A DNA stretch of 43,980 bases from an uncultured Methanobrevibacter sp. (lineage in GTDB: Archaea; Methanobacteriota; Methanobacteria; Methanobacteriales; Methanobacteriaceae). Under the pieces are notes generated by a model. That model ran no database searches and had not been told where the DNA came from. It saw only the letters and a list, made by a program, of their open reading frames with translations. The position numbers were made by a program, and so were the translations under genes. Positions 35,316-42,976 of this stretch are shown here, piece by piece. Each line of letters opens with the position of its first letter. The stretch's first letter is position 1. The stretch covers positions 1-43,980 of the forward strand of contig NZ_CACXTS010000024.1 of NCBI RefSeq assembly GCF_902770715.1, read 5' to 3'.

Positions 35316-35453
35316 ATGATAACTTGCAGCGTTTGCGGACATTTGAATGACCCTTCAAATGCAATATGTGAAGAATGCGGATCCGATTTGTCCGACAGTC
35401 CTGACTGGGGCGTGGACTTTGATGATGAAATGGACTATGAAGATGATTTTTGA
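35316..35453 (+). CDS. Zinc-ribbon microprotein with acidic tail
   Basis: A 45-residue protein starting at ATG 35316, 5 bases after the glycosyltransferase stop, with an AAGGTGATAAAA ribosome binding site. It carries a C4xxC7...C18xxC21 zinc ribbon (CSVCGHLNDPSNAICEECG), then a strongly acidic tail (DFDDEMDYEDDF). Placement and the zinc ribbon argue for a real gene. The function is unknown; it may be an adaptor. Confidence 0.75.
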   Translation: MITCSVCGHLNDPSNAICEECGSDLSDSPDWGVDFDDEMDYEDDF

Positions 35454-35462
35454 GGATGGCGA

Positions 35463-35603
35463 ATGACAAAACAATGCTTTTACTGCAGCTATCCTAACAA
35501 TGATGATGCGACACGATGCATTAACTGCGGGATGGAACTGAAAAGATATTGGGATAAGTCCGGTGGAAAACCGCAGCTTGTCGATGAACGTGAGCGCAAG
35601 TAA
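35463..35603 (+). CDS. Second zinc-ribbon microprotein with basic tail
   Basis: A 46-residue protein, ATG 35463, 9 bases after the preceding microgene and preceded by GAGGATGGCGA. It has a C5xxC8...C19xxC22 ribbon (CFYCSYPNNDDATRCINCG), followed by a basic, charged tail (ELKRYWDKSGGKPQLVDERE). The two microproteins share the ribbon layout but have opposite tail charge, so they may pair. No known function. Confidence 0.72.
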   Translation: MTKQCFYCSYPNNDDATRCINCGMELKRYWDKSGGKPQLVDERERK

Positions 35604-35736
35604 TCTTTAATTATTTTATATTAAATTCGTCATCGGGAATGTGCATATTTGTTAAGAAGGCATTAGTTATGCTAAATTTTTAATTAGATTAATGAATAGA
35701 AATTATATTGAAAATGTAATTAATATGGGTGATAAG

Positions 35737-36378
35737 ATGGTTATGGATTTGACAGATATCGGAATTGAAGAAGGACAGAAATATGAGGGGATTTACACTA
35801 CTATGAGCAAGGATGGTGTAAAAAATGCCGCACCAATAGGAATTGTATGCAAAGGCAAGGACAAACTTGGATGCAGATTATTTGTCGGTACCACAACCCT
35901 GAAAAACATTATGGAAACACGGAAATATGTTGTAAATATTACTTTTGACCCCATAAATTTTGTTAATTCAACAATAGGAAACTTGGATATTGAAGAGTTT
36001 ACTGATGATGATGACATTGCAATATTGAAAAATGCAGAAGCATATATCATTTGTGATGTCACAGACATTAGAAAAATGGATCCGATTAAAGACCATGTAA
36101 CCTCAAATGGGGAAGCATATATCATAAGCAGTGATGTTGTAGAAATCGTCAAAAACAATCCCTGCGCTAAGGCTTTAAATCGAGGAGTATTCGCGCTTTT
36201 GGAATGCCTTACAAACTATACCCGACTTGACCTTGTGAGTAAGGAACAGCAGAATTATTTTGTCGGAAGGTTTAATGAAAACAATCGTATGATTAAAAGG
36301 GTTTCCGGAGAGGATACGATAAAAGCCATGGAAATTCTTAAAAACAGTATGATAGAAAAGGGTTTCGATGTTGAATAG
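35737..36378 (+). CDS. DUF447-family flavin-type split-barrel protein
   Basis: A 213-residue protein of the DUF447 family, predicted to have the FMN-binding split-barrel fold: YEGIYTTMSKDGVKNAAPIG, RLFVGTTTLKNIMETRKYVV and NITFDPINFVNS. A helical C-terminal part follows. In archaea these proteins are widespread and uncharacterised. The frame is open from ATG 35692, but GGGTGAT at 35727-35733 lies properly before ATG 35737, so that start is preferred. The region before it holds a weak TATA-like sequence. Confidence 0.8.
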   Translation: MVMDLTDIGIEEGQKYEGIYTTMSKDGVKNAAPIGIVCKGKDKLGCRLFVGTTTLKNIMETRKYVVNITFDPINFVNSTIGNLDIEEFTDDDDIAILKNAEAYIICDVTDIRKMDPIKDHVTSNGEAYIISSDVVEIVKNNPCAKALNRGVFALLECLTNYTRLDLVSKEQQNYFVGRFNENNRMIKRVSGEDTIKAMEILKNSMIEKGFDVE

Positions 36379-36449
36379 GCCTGATTTTACCTTTAATTCT
36401 AGTTGATTACCTGATTCGATGCTGAAGCCAAATTATATAGAAACGGAAT

Positions 36450-36605
36450 CTAATTGGATGAATCACTCCAGTCATCACACTTATCAACCATTTTAACTAA
36501 TCTTTCATGGAATCTGCAGTAGTATTGGGTGCAAAGTCCAATGTCAAATTCCACATGTTTGCAGTTATAGCATTCTTTTTCAATGGTATTTCGCAAAAAA
36601 ATCAT
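36450..36605 (-). CDS. Cysteine-rich microprotein
   Basis: A 51-residue protein on the minus strand, too short for usual gene calling. Six cysteines (C12, C15, C25, C30, C43 plus CDDW context) and two histidines (H17, H33) are spread as CYNCKH...C...C.FHERL...KCDDW. This suggests a metal-binding or iron-sulfur mini-domain. AAAGG directly precedes ATG 36605; an alternative TTG three codons later has AGGATGAT at better distance. It is downstream of tfb but behind a terminator, so it may be transcribed alone. The stretch 36379-36449 shows nothing else. Confidence 0.6.
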   Translation of the reverse strand: MIFLRNTIEKECYNCKHVEFDIGLCTQYYCRFHERLVKMVDKCDDWSDSSN

Positions 36606-36635
36606 CCTTTCTTTAAAAATTAAAAAAAATTAGAA

Positions 36636-36691
36636 ATAAATAAAAAAATGTTTGATTAATCAAGTATTGGCTTAGAATACTTCAATTAATC
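36636..36691 (-). terminator. Terminator of the gar1-tfb unit
   Basis: On the minus strand a long stem forms between 36691-36676 and 36668-36654 (AATACTTGATTAATC as second arm) with a 7-base loop and one bulge. It is followed by a T-rich run (36649-36636). It lies 35 bases after the tfb stop. Confidence 0.65.
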
Positions 36692-36725
36692 AATATTGGA
36701 TTATTATTTTTTAGAACAATCGGGA

Positions 36726-37667
36726 CTATAAAGTTACGCCCATTTCTAATTGTTCAGTCAATTCTTTGTATCTGTTACGGATAGTTACTTCAGTAACTCC
36801 TGCAATGTCTGCTACATCTCTTTGTGTTTTTCTCTCACCGAGCAAAACGGAAGCAATATACAATGCAGCTGCAGCCACACCAGTAGGACCTCTACCAGAG
36901 GTTAATCCTTTATCCATTGCTTTTTCAATGATTTCAATAGCTTTGGATTGTGCTTCACCGGATAATCCTAACTCTGAAGCAAATCTTGGAACGTAATCTA
37001 CTGGAGAAGTTGGTGGTAACTTGATGTTTAATTCACGGGTCAGGAACCTGTATGTACGACCTACTTCTTTTTTAGTAACTCTAGATACTTCTGCAATTTC
37101 ATCTAAAGTACGTGGAACGTTACAACGCCTGCAGGCAGCGTATAATGATGCTGCTACAACTCCTTCAATACTCCTTCCTCTAATCAATTTGTTTTCTACT
37201 GCACTTCTATACACTACACTTGCAGCTTCTCTTACGCTTCTAGGAAGTCCTAATCTTGAGGAGTCACGATCAAGTTCACTTAATGCGAATGCCAAGTTTC
37301 TTTCTGTAGCACCGGAAATTCTGATTTTTCTTTGCCATTTTCTTAATCTGTACCATTGAGCTCTGTTTCTTGCAGGAATATCACGACCGTAAATATCTTT
37401 GTTTCTCCAATCAATCATTGTACTTAATCCTTTATCGTGGATTGTGTAAGTAATTGGAGCACCTACTCTTGTACGTTTGTCTCTTTGTTCGTGGTCGAAT
37501 GCTCTCCATTCAGGACCCATATCAACAAGATTTTCATCAATTACCAATCCGCAACGAGCACATACAACTTCCGCTCTTTCATAGTCGCCAATTAATTCAG
37601 TAGAACCACATTCAGGACATACAGTTTGTCTGTCTTGATCAAAAACTTCTTCCTGTGCTTCAGCCAT
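36726..37667 (-). CDS. tfb: Transcription initiation factor TFB
   Basis: A 313-residue archaeal TFIIB homologue. The N-terminal zinc ribbon has C17, C20, C36 and C39. It is followed by the B-reader/linker ([19 protein letters not shown]) and two cyclin folds (about 115-205 and 215-305), the second ending in the BRE-recognising helix-turn-helix ([20 protein letters not shown]). It binds TBP-TATA complexes and recruits RNA polymerase. ATG 37667 has a weak ribosome binding site. The frame is open for about 20 further codons without ATG, GTG or TTG, below a strong GGAGG at 37727-37731 inside gar1, so the true start is uncertain. Co-transcribed with gar1. Confidence 0.95.
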   Translation of the reverse strand: MAEAQEEVFDQDRQTVCPECGSTELIGDYERAEVVCARCGLVIDENLVDMGPEWRAFDHEQRDKRTRVGAPITYTIHDKGLSTMIDWRNKDIYGRDIPARNRAQWYRLRKWQRKIRISGATERNLAFALSELDRDSSRLGLPRSVREAASVVYRSAVENKLIRGRSIEGVVAASLYAACRRCNVPRTLDEIAEVSRVTKKEVGRTYRFLTRELNIKLPPTSPVDYVPRFASELGLSGEAQSKAIEIIEKAMDKGLTSGRGPTGVAAAALYIASVLLGERKTQRDVADIAGVTEVTIRNRYKELTEQLEMGVTL

Positions 37668-37702
37668 TGGTGTGTTTTTACGTCCTCTTGTTGGAACTTT
37701 TT

Positions 37703-37990
37703 CTACTTCTTGTGTCGTGGTCTCATCCTCCTTTTTTTAGTTTTTTTGGATTTTTGTTTTGATACAAATAGTTTTTCACCACAGTTTTTAGCTATTTCAT
37801 CCCTATTTGCTGATTTGAATAATCTAATAGAGATATAGGGCTGCTTTGTTGGCCCGAATACATAGCCCACTTTACCAATTTTCTTTTTATTGCTGTTAAA
37901 GACAATGGCACCTGGTGAAGGTGTTTTGGTAGACCGAGCTATTAATTTTCCAGAATTTGCAATATGCAAACTTTTACCTAATAATTTCAT
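37703..37990 (-). CDS. gar1: H/ACA RNA-protein complex component Gar1
   Basis: A 95-residue beta-barrel protein of the Gar1/Naf1 family: [38 protein letters not shown] and [14 protein letters not shown] lysine/arginine-rich tail ([14 protein letters not shown]) follows. Gar1 works with Cbf5, Nop10 and L7Ae in guide-directed pseudouridylation of rRNA. The gar1-tfb order is conserved in many archaea. The ribosome binding site is weak, and the promoter sits in a 28-bp palindrome 53 bases upstream. The basic tail is coded over the GGAGG that may serve tfb. Confidence 0.92.
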   Translation of the reverse strand: MKLLGKSLHIANSGKLIARSTKTPSPGAIVFNSNKKKIGKVGYVFGPTKQPYISIRLFKSANRDEIAKNCGEKLFVSKQKSKKTKKRRMRPRHKK

Positions 37991-38042
37991 AAAATCAAAC
38001 TTAAAATCAAATCTGTATCATTTATATATTAAAAGAAAGTAG

Positions 38043-38070
38043 TATATAAAGGTATCGATACCTTTATATA
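38043..38070. promoter_or_regulatory. Perfect 28-bp palindrome over the gar1-tfb promoter
   Basis: The half-site TATATAAAGGTATC (38043-38056) is followed exactly by its reverse complement (38057-38070). Each arm holds a TATA box (TTTATATA or its complement) next to a BRE-like ATACC. On the minus strand it would set transcription start near 38018, 28 bases before gar1. The symmetric arrangement could support bidirectional initiation or a dimeric regulator. Confidence 0.7.
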
Positions 38071-38099
38071 TAAATATTATATTATATTTAAAAGGTTTT

Positions 38100-38837
38100 C
38101 TATTTGAGTCCGACAATCTGTGCAAGTGTCTTGTCATTGGAGATGTCATCAATGATCTTGGCCTCTTTAATCTTTACACCCAATGTCGCAACCATGGTTT
38201 TGGTGAATAATTCCTTAGGTATTACAACCACACCGTTTTCATCTCCAAAAAAGAAATCGCCAGGATTAATTGTCTCACCCTCAATTTCAATCGGTTCATT
38301 TAAACTGCCCAAACCCAAAGCGGATCCCGCATTAGGACAGAAATTGCTTGCAAAAACGGGATAGTCCATGTATAAAAGTGCATCCAAATCACGGGCTGAA
38401 CCGTATATCACAGTTGCCTTGATTCCATTGTCTCTTGCACATGTGGATGCAAGTTCTCCCCATATGGCTTTATCTTCACCATCCACTTTGAAAAATAGTA
38501 TATCACCATCGTCAGCTTCATCGATTGCAATGGCAGAAGTTCCCCAATCATCACTGGCAGTTTCAACAGTGAATATTCTACCGAAAACCTTCTGGTTGTT
38601 AATCGGCTTTATTGAATTGAAGGTTCCCGGCCTTCTTGACACTGAGTTATAAGCATCTGAAACCTGACATGCTGAAACGGAATCCAAAAGGGAATATAAA
38701 TTAATGTATTTTTCATAATTCTTGCCATTAAATTCTAAATCGTCAATTGTAACATCATCTAAATTAATTTTTTCTACATCAATACGTTTGTTTAAATTCT
38801 TATTCTTATTTAAAATGTCTTTTGGACTTATTGACAT
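38100..38837 (-). CDS. RraA-like family protein
   Basis: A 245-residue protein. Residues about 50-220 show the RraA/HMG-aldolase-like fold: VSACQVSDAYNSVSRRPGTF, IFTVETASDDWGTSAIAIDEA, IWGELASTCARDNGIKATVI, YGSARDLDALLYMDYPVFA and the end GDFFFGDENGVVVIPKE. The G-x-A-R-D motif and aspartate bind a metal and oxo-acid in aldolases of this fold. In enterobacteria RraA inhibits RNase E, which archaea lack. So it may be an aldolase or decarboxylase, substrate unknown. Preceded by GGTGAAGTT. An N-terminal extension of 45 polar residues (DILNKNKNLNKRIDVEK) is not typical. Confidence 0.85.
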   Translation of the reverse strand: MSISPKDILNKNKNLNKRIDVEKINLDDVTIDDLEFNGKNYEKYINLYSLLDSVSACQVSDAYNSVSRRPGTFNSIKPINNQKVFGRIFTVETASDDWGTSAIAIDEADDGDILFFKVDGEDKAIWGELASTCARDNGIKATVIYGSARDLDALLYMDYPVFASNFCPNAGSALGLGSLNEPIEIEGETINPGDFFFGDENGVVVIPKELFTKTMVATLGVKIKEAKIIDDISNDKTLAQIVGLK

Positions 38838-39272
38838 AACTTCACCAATCTTCTCATTCGTATACTATTTTATACCATATACTATATTTTATATATTAGT
38901 TTTACCAATAATTATAATTATAGTATTATAGAAATACTTGACATTATCATATACTCAAACGAGTTATTTACATTATTCATTATTATAATTATTATTAATT
39001 AATTCAAAGACAGGAGAAAACAATTATTAAGGAAAAATAAAGGTTAAAAAGTTTATATAATTTCAAATAAGCAATTAATATTAGAAAATAGTAAACCCTT
39101 AATAGTAGAACTGTCTGAATGTATTGGCTCTTTTTTTAGTGTATGATAGGTCTTATCGACTGACGAATTACATATGTTTATCGTATAATTTATGCAAATT
39201 TACCTACTAAAAATACATTAATTTTTAGAATTACATAAATTATCCCGATTAATAAGCTTAGGAGGCTTAAAA
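38838..39272. promoter_or_regulatory. Divergent regulatory region between rraA-like gene and dnaG
   Basis: This 435-base stretch has no supportable gene. Next to the RraA-like start the bases 38862-38892 contain two TATACTAT-type copies with TTTTATA, probably promoter sequences for the minus strand. A TATA box, GTTTATATAA at 39051-39060, points right; its transcript would have a leader of about 185 bases before dnaG. The leader includes GTATGATAGGTCTTATCGACTGA, in which AUGAUAG and CUGA resemble weak C and D boxes. TTAGGAGGCTT before 39273 is a strong ribosome binding site. Confidence 0.4.
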
Positions 39273-40514
39273 ATGGGAAAAGGTGAAGAATTAACAACAA
39301 CTAAATACTTAATCCATGCACAAATTACTGCTAATGGTATTGTGGAAAAACCAGATGTTGTTGGTGCAGTATTTGGGCAGACTGAAGGTTTACTCAGTAA
39401 TGACTTAGATTTAAGAGAACTACAAAGAACTGGAAGAATCGGAAGAATTCAAGTTAACATCCACTCAAATAGTGGAAGAGCAAAAGGTGAAATCGTAATT
39501 CCATCCAGTTTAGACAGGGTAGAAACCGCCATTCTTGCAGCATCTCTTGAAACAATCAATCGTGTGGGTCCTTGTGAAGCTGAAATTCAAACCACAAAAG
39601 TTGAAGACGTAAGGGCTGTTAAAAGAGAACAAGTTGTTAACCGTGCAAAAGAAATCTATAAGAAAATGGTTGAAAGTGTCGGTCCAACCAGCATGAGAAT
39701 GATTGAAGAAGTAAGAGAAGCTATGCGTGTTCATGAAATCTCAGAATACGGTGAAGATCGCCTACCTGCAGGTCCTAGCATCCACACATCAGATGCTATT
39801 ATTGTAGTGGAAGGACGCAGTGATGTTTTAAACTTACTCAAATACGGCATTAAAAATACTGTAGCAGTTGAAGGGGTAAGTGTACCTCGCTCAATTGGAG
39901 AATTAAGTAAAAAAAGAACTACAACCGCATTTGTAGATGGTGACAGAGGCGGAGAACTTATCTTGAAAGAACTCTTGCAAATTGGTGACGTTGACTACAT
40001 TACCCGTGCTCCAAAAGGAAAAGAAGTTGAAGACTTGGAAAAAGATGAAGTATTGGTTGCACTCCGTGATAAAGTTCCAACCGCACAATTCTTAGCTACA
40101 AACAACATCCTTAACGAGAACAATAAAAAAGAAAACAACAACAGGTCAAACGGCAGAAACAATAAAAAACAAAGATACAACAATAATCGCCGCCACCAAG
40201 AAGTTGTTGAAGAGCCGGTGATTGAAGATGATGAAGTAAGCTTAATGAAAGACATGCTTAAAGAATTCGAAGGATCTGGCAGTGGAGCTATTTTAGATGA
40301 AGCATTAAATATGACTAAAGAGGTTGAAGTGGAAAACATCTATGAAGAAATTAAGAATATAGATGGAACCGCAGATACTGTCATTTTCGATGGTGTTATC
40401 TCACAAAGATTAGTTGATGTGGCATCCGAAAAAGGAATAAACAAATTAGTCGCATTTAAAACAGTAAATATAGTTAAAAAACCACAAAACGTTAAAATTA
40501 TTACTATAGATTAG
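39273..40514 (+). CDS. dnaG: DnaG-like primase
   Basis: A 413-residue archaeal DnaG. A conserved N-terminal domain (KYLIHAQITANGIVEKPDVVG, TEGLLSNDLDLRELQ) precedes a Toprim domain at about 170-255 with IIVVEGRSDVLNLLKYG and AFVDGDRGGELILKEL. It contains the conserved glutamate and DxD-type acidic pair. In archaea this protein is tied to RNA-processing complexes such as the exosome and can make short RNAs. An unusual Asn/Lys/Arg-rich linker (about 277-312, NENNKKENNNRSNGRNNKK) separates it from a conserved C-terminal end. Strong AGGAGG start signal. A 10-bp hairpin follows the stop. Confidence 0.95.
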   Translation: MGKGEELTTTKYLIHAQITANGIVEKPDVVGAVFGQTEGLLSNDLDLRELQRTGRIGRIQVNIHSNSGRAKGEIVIPSSLDRVETAILAASLETINRVGPCEAEIQTTKVEDVRAVKREQVVNRAKEIYKKMVESVGPTSMRMIEEVREAMRVHEISEYGEDRLPAGPSIHTSDAIIVVEGRSDVLNLLKYGIKNTVAVEGVSVPRSIGELSKKRTTTAFVDGDRGGELILKELLQIGDVDYITRAPKGKEVEDLEKDEVLVALRDKVPTAQFLATNNILNENNKKENNNRSNGRNNKKQRYNNNRRHQEVVEEPVIEDDEVSLMKDMLKEFEGSGSGAILDEALNMTKEVEVENIYEEIKNIDGTADTVIFDGVISQRLVDVASEKGINKLVAFKTVNIVKKPQNVKIITID

Positions 40515-40521
40515 AATTTAC

Positions 40522-40547
40522 AAATGAGAATAGATCAATTCTCATTT
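40522..40547 (+). terminator. Hairpin after dnaG
   Basis: AAATGAGAAT (40522-40531) and ATTCTCATTT (40538-40547) form a perfect 10-bp stem with a 6-base loop, 8 bases after the stop codon. No long T-run follows, so it may terminate weakly or protect the messenger end. Confidence 0.5.
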
Positions 40548-40578
40548 CATATTTAAAAATTTGAATTGGAGGCAAAAA

Positions 40579-41190
40579 ATGAACATTAATATGGAAAACT
40601 ATTACAGTACTAGAAAAGATGTTTTCGAAAGGATACAAGACGCTAGCACTGCAACTAAAGTACTCATGTCTTTTATGATGGCATGTTTTACTGGTTTAAT
40701 GGCACAAATCATTATCCCACTCCCATGGACTCCAGTTCCTATAACTGCTCAAACTTTTGCAGTATTATGTTCTGGTTTAATCCTAGGTAAAAAATATGGA
40801 TGTTTAAGCCAAATATTGTATATTGTCTTAGGTATTGCATTTATCCCTTGGTTTGGAGGAATGACCGGCGGACTTGACGTATTTTTAGGTTCAACCGGAG
40901 GATTCTTAATTGGATTTATTATTGCATCATACTTTATTGGGGCAATAACCGAAAAATATGCTAAAGCACGTAGCTTTTCAAGAATGGCAGTTGTAATTGG
41001 AATTGCAAACTTTGCATTAATCTACATTCCAGGACTTGCCGGTCTTGCATTATGGTATAGCTTAACTCAAGGTGCAGCAATTGGTGTTGTTGACCTTTTA
41101 ATGATGGGTCTTGTACCATTCATTGTAGGAGATATTGTAAAAATCCTAGGTGCAGCATCTGTTTCCAAGGTATTTTTACCAAAAGACTAA
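40579..41190 (+). CDS. bioY: Biotin transporter substrate-binding subunit BioY
   Basis: A 203-residue integral membrane protein of the ECF S-component BioY family. It has about six helices with PLPWTPVPITAQTFAVLCSG as the family signature in helix 2, GLDVFLGSTGGFLIGFI next, and ALWYSLTQGAAIGVVDLLMMG and FIVGDIVKI near the end. It binds biotin for uptake; in the ECF group it would be driven by the shared EcfAAT module, which is not in this window. TTG 40561 would add six residues, but GGAGG at 40568-40572 selects ATG 40579. A strong terminator follows. Confidence 0.93.
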   Translation: MNINMENYYSTRKDVFERIQDASTATKVLMSFMMACFTGLMAQIIIPLPWTPVPITAQTFAVLCSGLILGKKYGCLSQILYIVLGIAFIPWFGGMTGGLDVFLGSTGGFLIGFIIASYFIGAITEKYAKARSFSRMAVVIGIANFALIYIPGLAGLALWYSLTQGAAIGVVDLLMMGLVPFIVGDIVKILGAASVSKVFLPKD

Positions 41191-41217
41191 AAAGGTTTTT
41201 TAACCTTTCTTTTTTTT
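41191..41217 (+). terminator. Terminator of bioY
   Basis: AAAGGTT (41191-41197) pairs with AACCTTT (41202-41208) over a 4-base loop, followed by an eight-base T-run. A classical intrinsic-type terminator directly after the stop codon. Confidence 0.75.
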
Positions 41218-41234
41218 ACTTTTTTTTGATTCAT

Positions 41235-41633
41235 ATGAAATTACTACTCAGAGGGCATCATCTTTTGTGCCTTAAAGGTTTTCAGGGTTATGGTTATGAT
41301 GAGGATTTCACCAAAAACATGACCGAAATAAATAATCTAAGAAAATTGCCTGAAACAATAATCACTTTAACTAATTCTCCGGATGATATCTGCAAAGCCT
41401 GTCCAAATCTCAAAAACGATCTGTGTGAATGTGAAACACAGAATGAGAGAATTGTTAAAATGGATGAGGAAGTTTTAAAAAAAATTGATGTCACAAAGGA
41501 ATACGAATCTGTTGAATTATTCGAAAAAGTCGATTTCATTTTTAATACAGAGAAAAGTGTATCTAAAATCTGTTTTAATTGTTTATGGCATGAAGAATGC
41601 CTATTTTATCAAAAATTACAAAATAACCGATAG
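41235..41633 (+). CDS. DUF1284-family iron-sulfur-type protein
   Basis: A 132-residue protein with the DUF1284 signature LRGHHLLCLKGFQGYGY near its start, and eight or more cysteines: ICKACPNLKNDLCECE in the centre and ICFNCLWHEECLFYQ near the end. The spacing suggests an iron-sulfur or zinc site. No function is established. The frame could start at TTG 41226, but ATG 41235 gives the family's normal beginning. The gene has a weak T-rich leader and no clear ribosome binding site. Confidence 0.8.
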   Translation: MKLLLRGHHLLCLKGFQGYGYDEDFTKNMTEINNLRKLPETIITLTNSPDDICKACPNLKNDLCECETQNERIVKMDEEVLKKIDVTKEYESVELFEKVDFIFNTEKSVSKICFNCLWHEECLFYQKLQNNR

Positions 41634-41689
41634 ATTTAAATACTACATGATAAAAATATATTAAATGTTGTATATAATGCAACATATAT

Positions 41690-41761
41690 AGTCCCGTAGG
41701 GTAGTGGTAATCCTTCTAGGCTTTGGACCCGGAGACGGCGGTTCGACTCCGCTCGGGACTA
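41690..41761 (+). tRNA. tRNA-Gln (anticodon UUG)
   Basis: A 72-base cloverleaf. The acceptor arms are AGTCCCG and CGGGACT with discriminator A and no encoded CCA. The D arm is GGGTAGTGGTAATCC. The anticodon loop is CTTTGGA, giving UUG (Gln). The T loop is TTCGACT. The anticodon stem is CTAGG against CCCGG, so one A-C mismatch is present (position 29-41). A short inverted repeat ATGTTG ... CAACAT lies directly before it, and TATA-like sequence lies near 41655-41663. Confidence 0.93.
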
Positions 41762-41791
41762 TTTACAAAAACTATTTTTTACTGATATTTT

Positions 41792-42976
41792 ATGGAAAAG
41801 CTATTACTTATTGGAATTGATACAAGAAGTATGCTTAACAGTGCATTAAAGCTAGATTATGATGTATATTCTACAAGCTATTTTTCGACATCAGACGCAC
41901 CCACCATCAAAAACCAAAAAATCATTTTAAATGAAAGCGATGGTGAAAGCTGTGGCATCTTTGAAGATCAGTTCAGTTCCGAAAATATTCTGGACATATC
42001 AAAAGACTATCTTGAAGAAGTTGATTACATCATTCCAATTTCCGGCGTTTCACCAAGTGACTTTCCAAGCAGGTACAAAAAGAAAATCTTGGGAAATACT
42101 GAAGTTGAAAATATTGAAAACAAATTCAATTTTTACAAAAAGATAAAAGATGAATTCTTAACACCTATGACTTTTAGGTTAACTGATATAGATGAAGCAT
42201 TTGAAATAAGTAAAAATTATGAAGACATTCAATTTATTTTAAAACCCGTTCAAGGAAGTGGAGGGTATGACGTAACTCTTTTAGATAATATGGAAGATTT
42301 ACAATTTAGTGACAATGAATTTATTCTGCAGGAATATGTAAGCGGAATCAATCTAAGTTCATCAGTATTGGCAAGCAAAAGTGATGCAAAAGCAATCATA
42401 CACTCAAGATTGCTGAGTGAACATGACTTTGAAAAGAATAATAATTTTAGATACATCGGAAACATTGTCCCCCTAACAGATGAATCCATAATGGCTAACG
42501 TTAATGACATTGAAGGAATTATTGAAGAAATGAAAACAACATCCGAAATGTTGGCTCATAAATTCAATCTTATCGGATCCAATGGTGTCGATTATATTCT
42601 GAGTGAAAATGGATTATATGTAATCGAGATTAATCCAAGAATTCAGGGAACATTCGAATGTGTGGAAAAATCACTTGGAATTAATATGCTCGAAGCACAC
42701 ATCAAAGCATGCCAAGGAGAAATTATAGAAATTCCGAAACCGCAATATTATTCCTATAAAAAAGTAATCTACTCACCAGCAAGAATGAAATATGAAAAAA
42801 TAGATTTATACAATATTTATGACCTGCCCCATATAGGTTCAATAACTGAAAAAGAAGAGCCGTTACTTACAATTATTGATAAAGATAAAGATTTTAGAAA
42901 ATTGTTCGAAAAAGTAGAATTATCAAGCAAAATCGTAAATGACATTGCTAGAAAAGTCCAACAAGATGGCAAATAA
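41792..42976 (+). CDS. ATP-grasp superfamily protein
   Basis: A 394-residue protein with an N-terminal Rossmann-type preATP-grasp region (LLLIGIDTRSMLNSALKLDYDV) and an ATP-grasp core. Motifs are FILKPVQGSGGYDVTLL (lysine and glycine loop), FILQEYVSGINLSSSVLA, SNGVDYIL and the catalytic EINPRIQGTFE. It resembles archaeal proteins of the COG2232/PylC-like type, which join a carboxylate to an amine using ATP. The substrate is unknown. The start has no ribosome binding site, so it may be leaderless; tRNA-Gln lies 30 bases upstream. Its 3' end overlaps the next convergent gene by 29 bases. Confidence 0.82.
   Translation: MEKLLLIGIDTRSMLNSALKLDYDVYSTSYFSTSDAPTIKNQKIILNESDGESCGIFEDQFSSENILDISKDYLEEVDYIIPISGVSPSDFPSRYKKKILGNTEVENIENKFNFYKKIKDEFLTPMTFRLTDIDEAFEISKNYEDIQFILKPVQGSGGYDVTLLDNMEDLQFSDNEFILQEYVSGINLSSSVLASKSDAKAIIHSRLLSEHDFEKNNNFRYIGNIVPLTDESIMANVNDIEGIIEEMKTTSEMLAHKFNLIGSNGVDYILSENGLYVIEINPRIQGTFECVEKSLGINMLEAHIKACQGEIIEIPKPQYYSYKKVIYSPARMKYEKIDLYNIYDLPHIGSITEKEEPLLTIIDKDKDFRKLFEKVELSSKIVNDIARKVQQDGK

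Noticed and set aside
38100..38837. Naming the RraA-like gene as an RNase E inhibitor or menaquinone methyltransferase
   Set aside because: Archaea of this group lack both RNase E and menaquinone; the fold is shared with aldolases, so the specific names would mislead.
39135..39170. A C/D box small RNA gene
   Set aside because: Only one imperfect C box and one D box are visible, with no clear second pair or terminal stem; kept only as a low-interest note.
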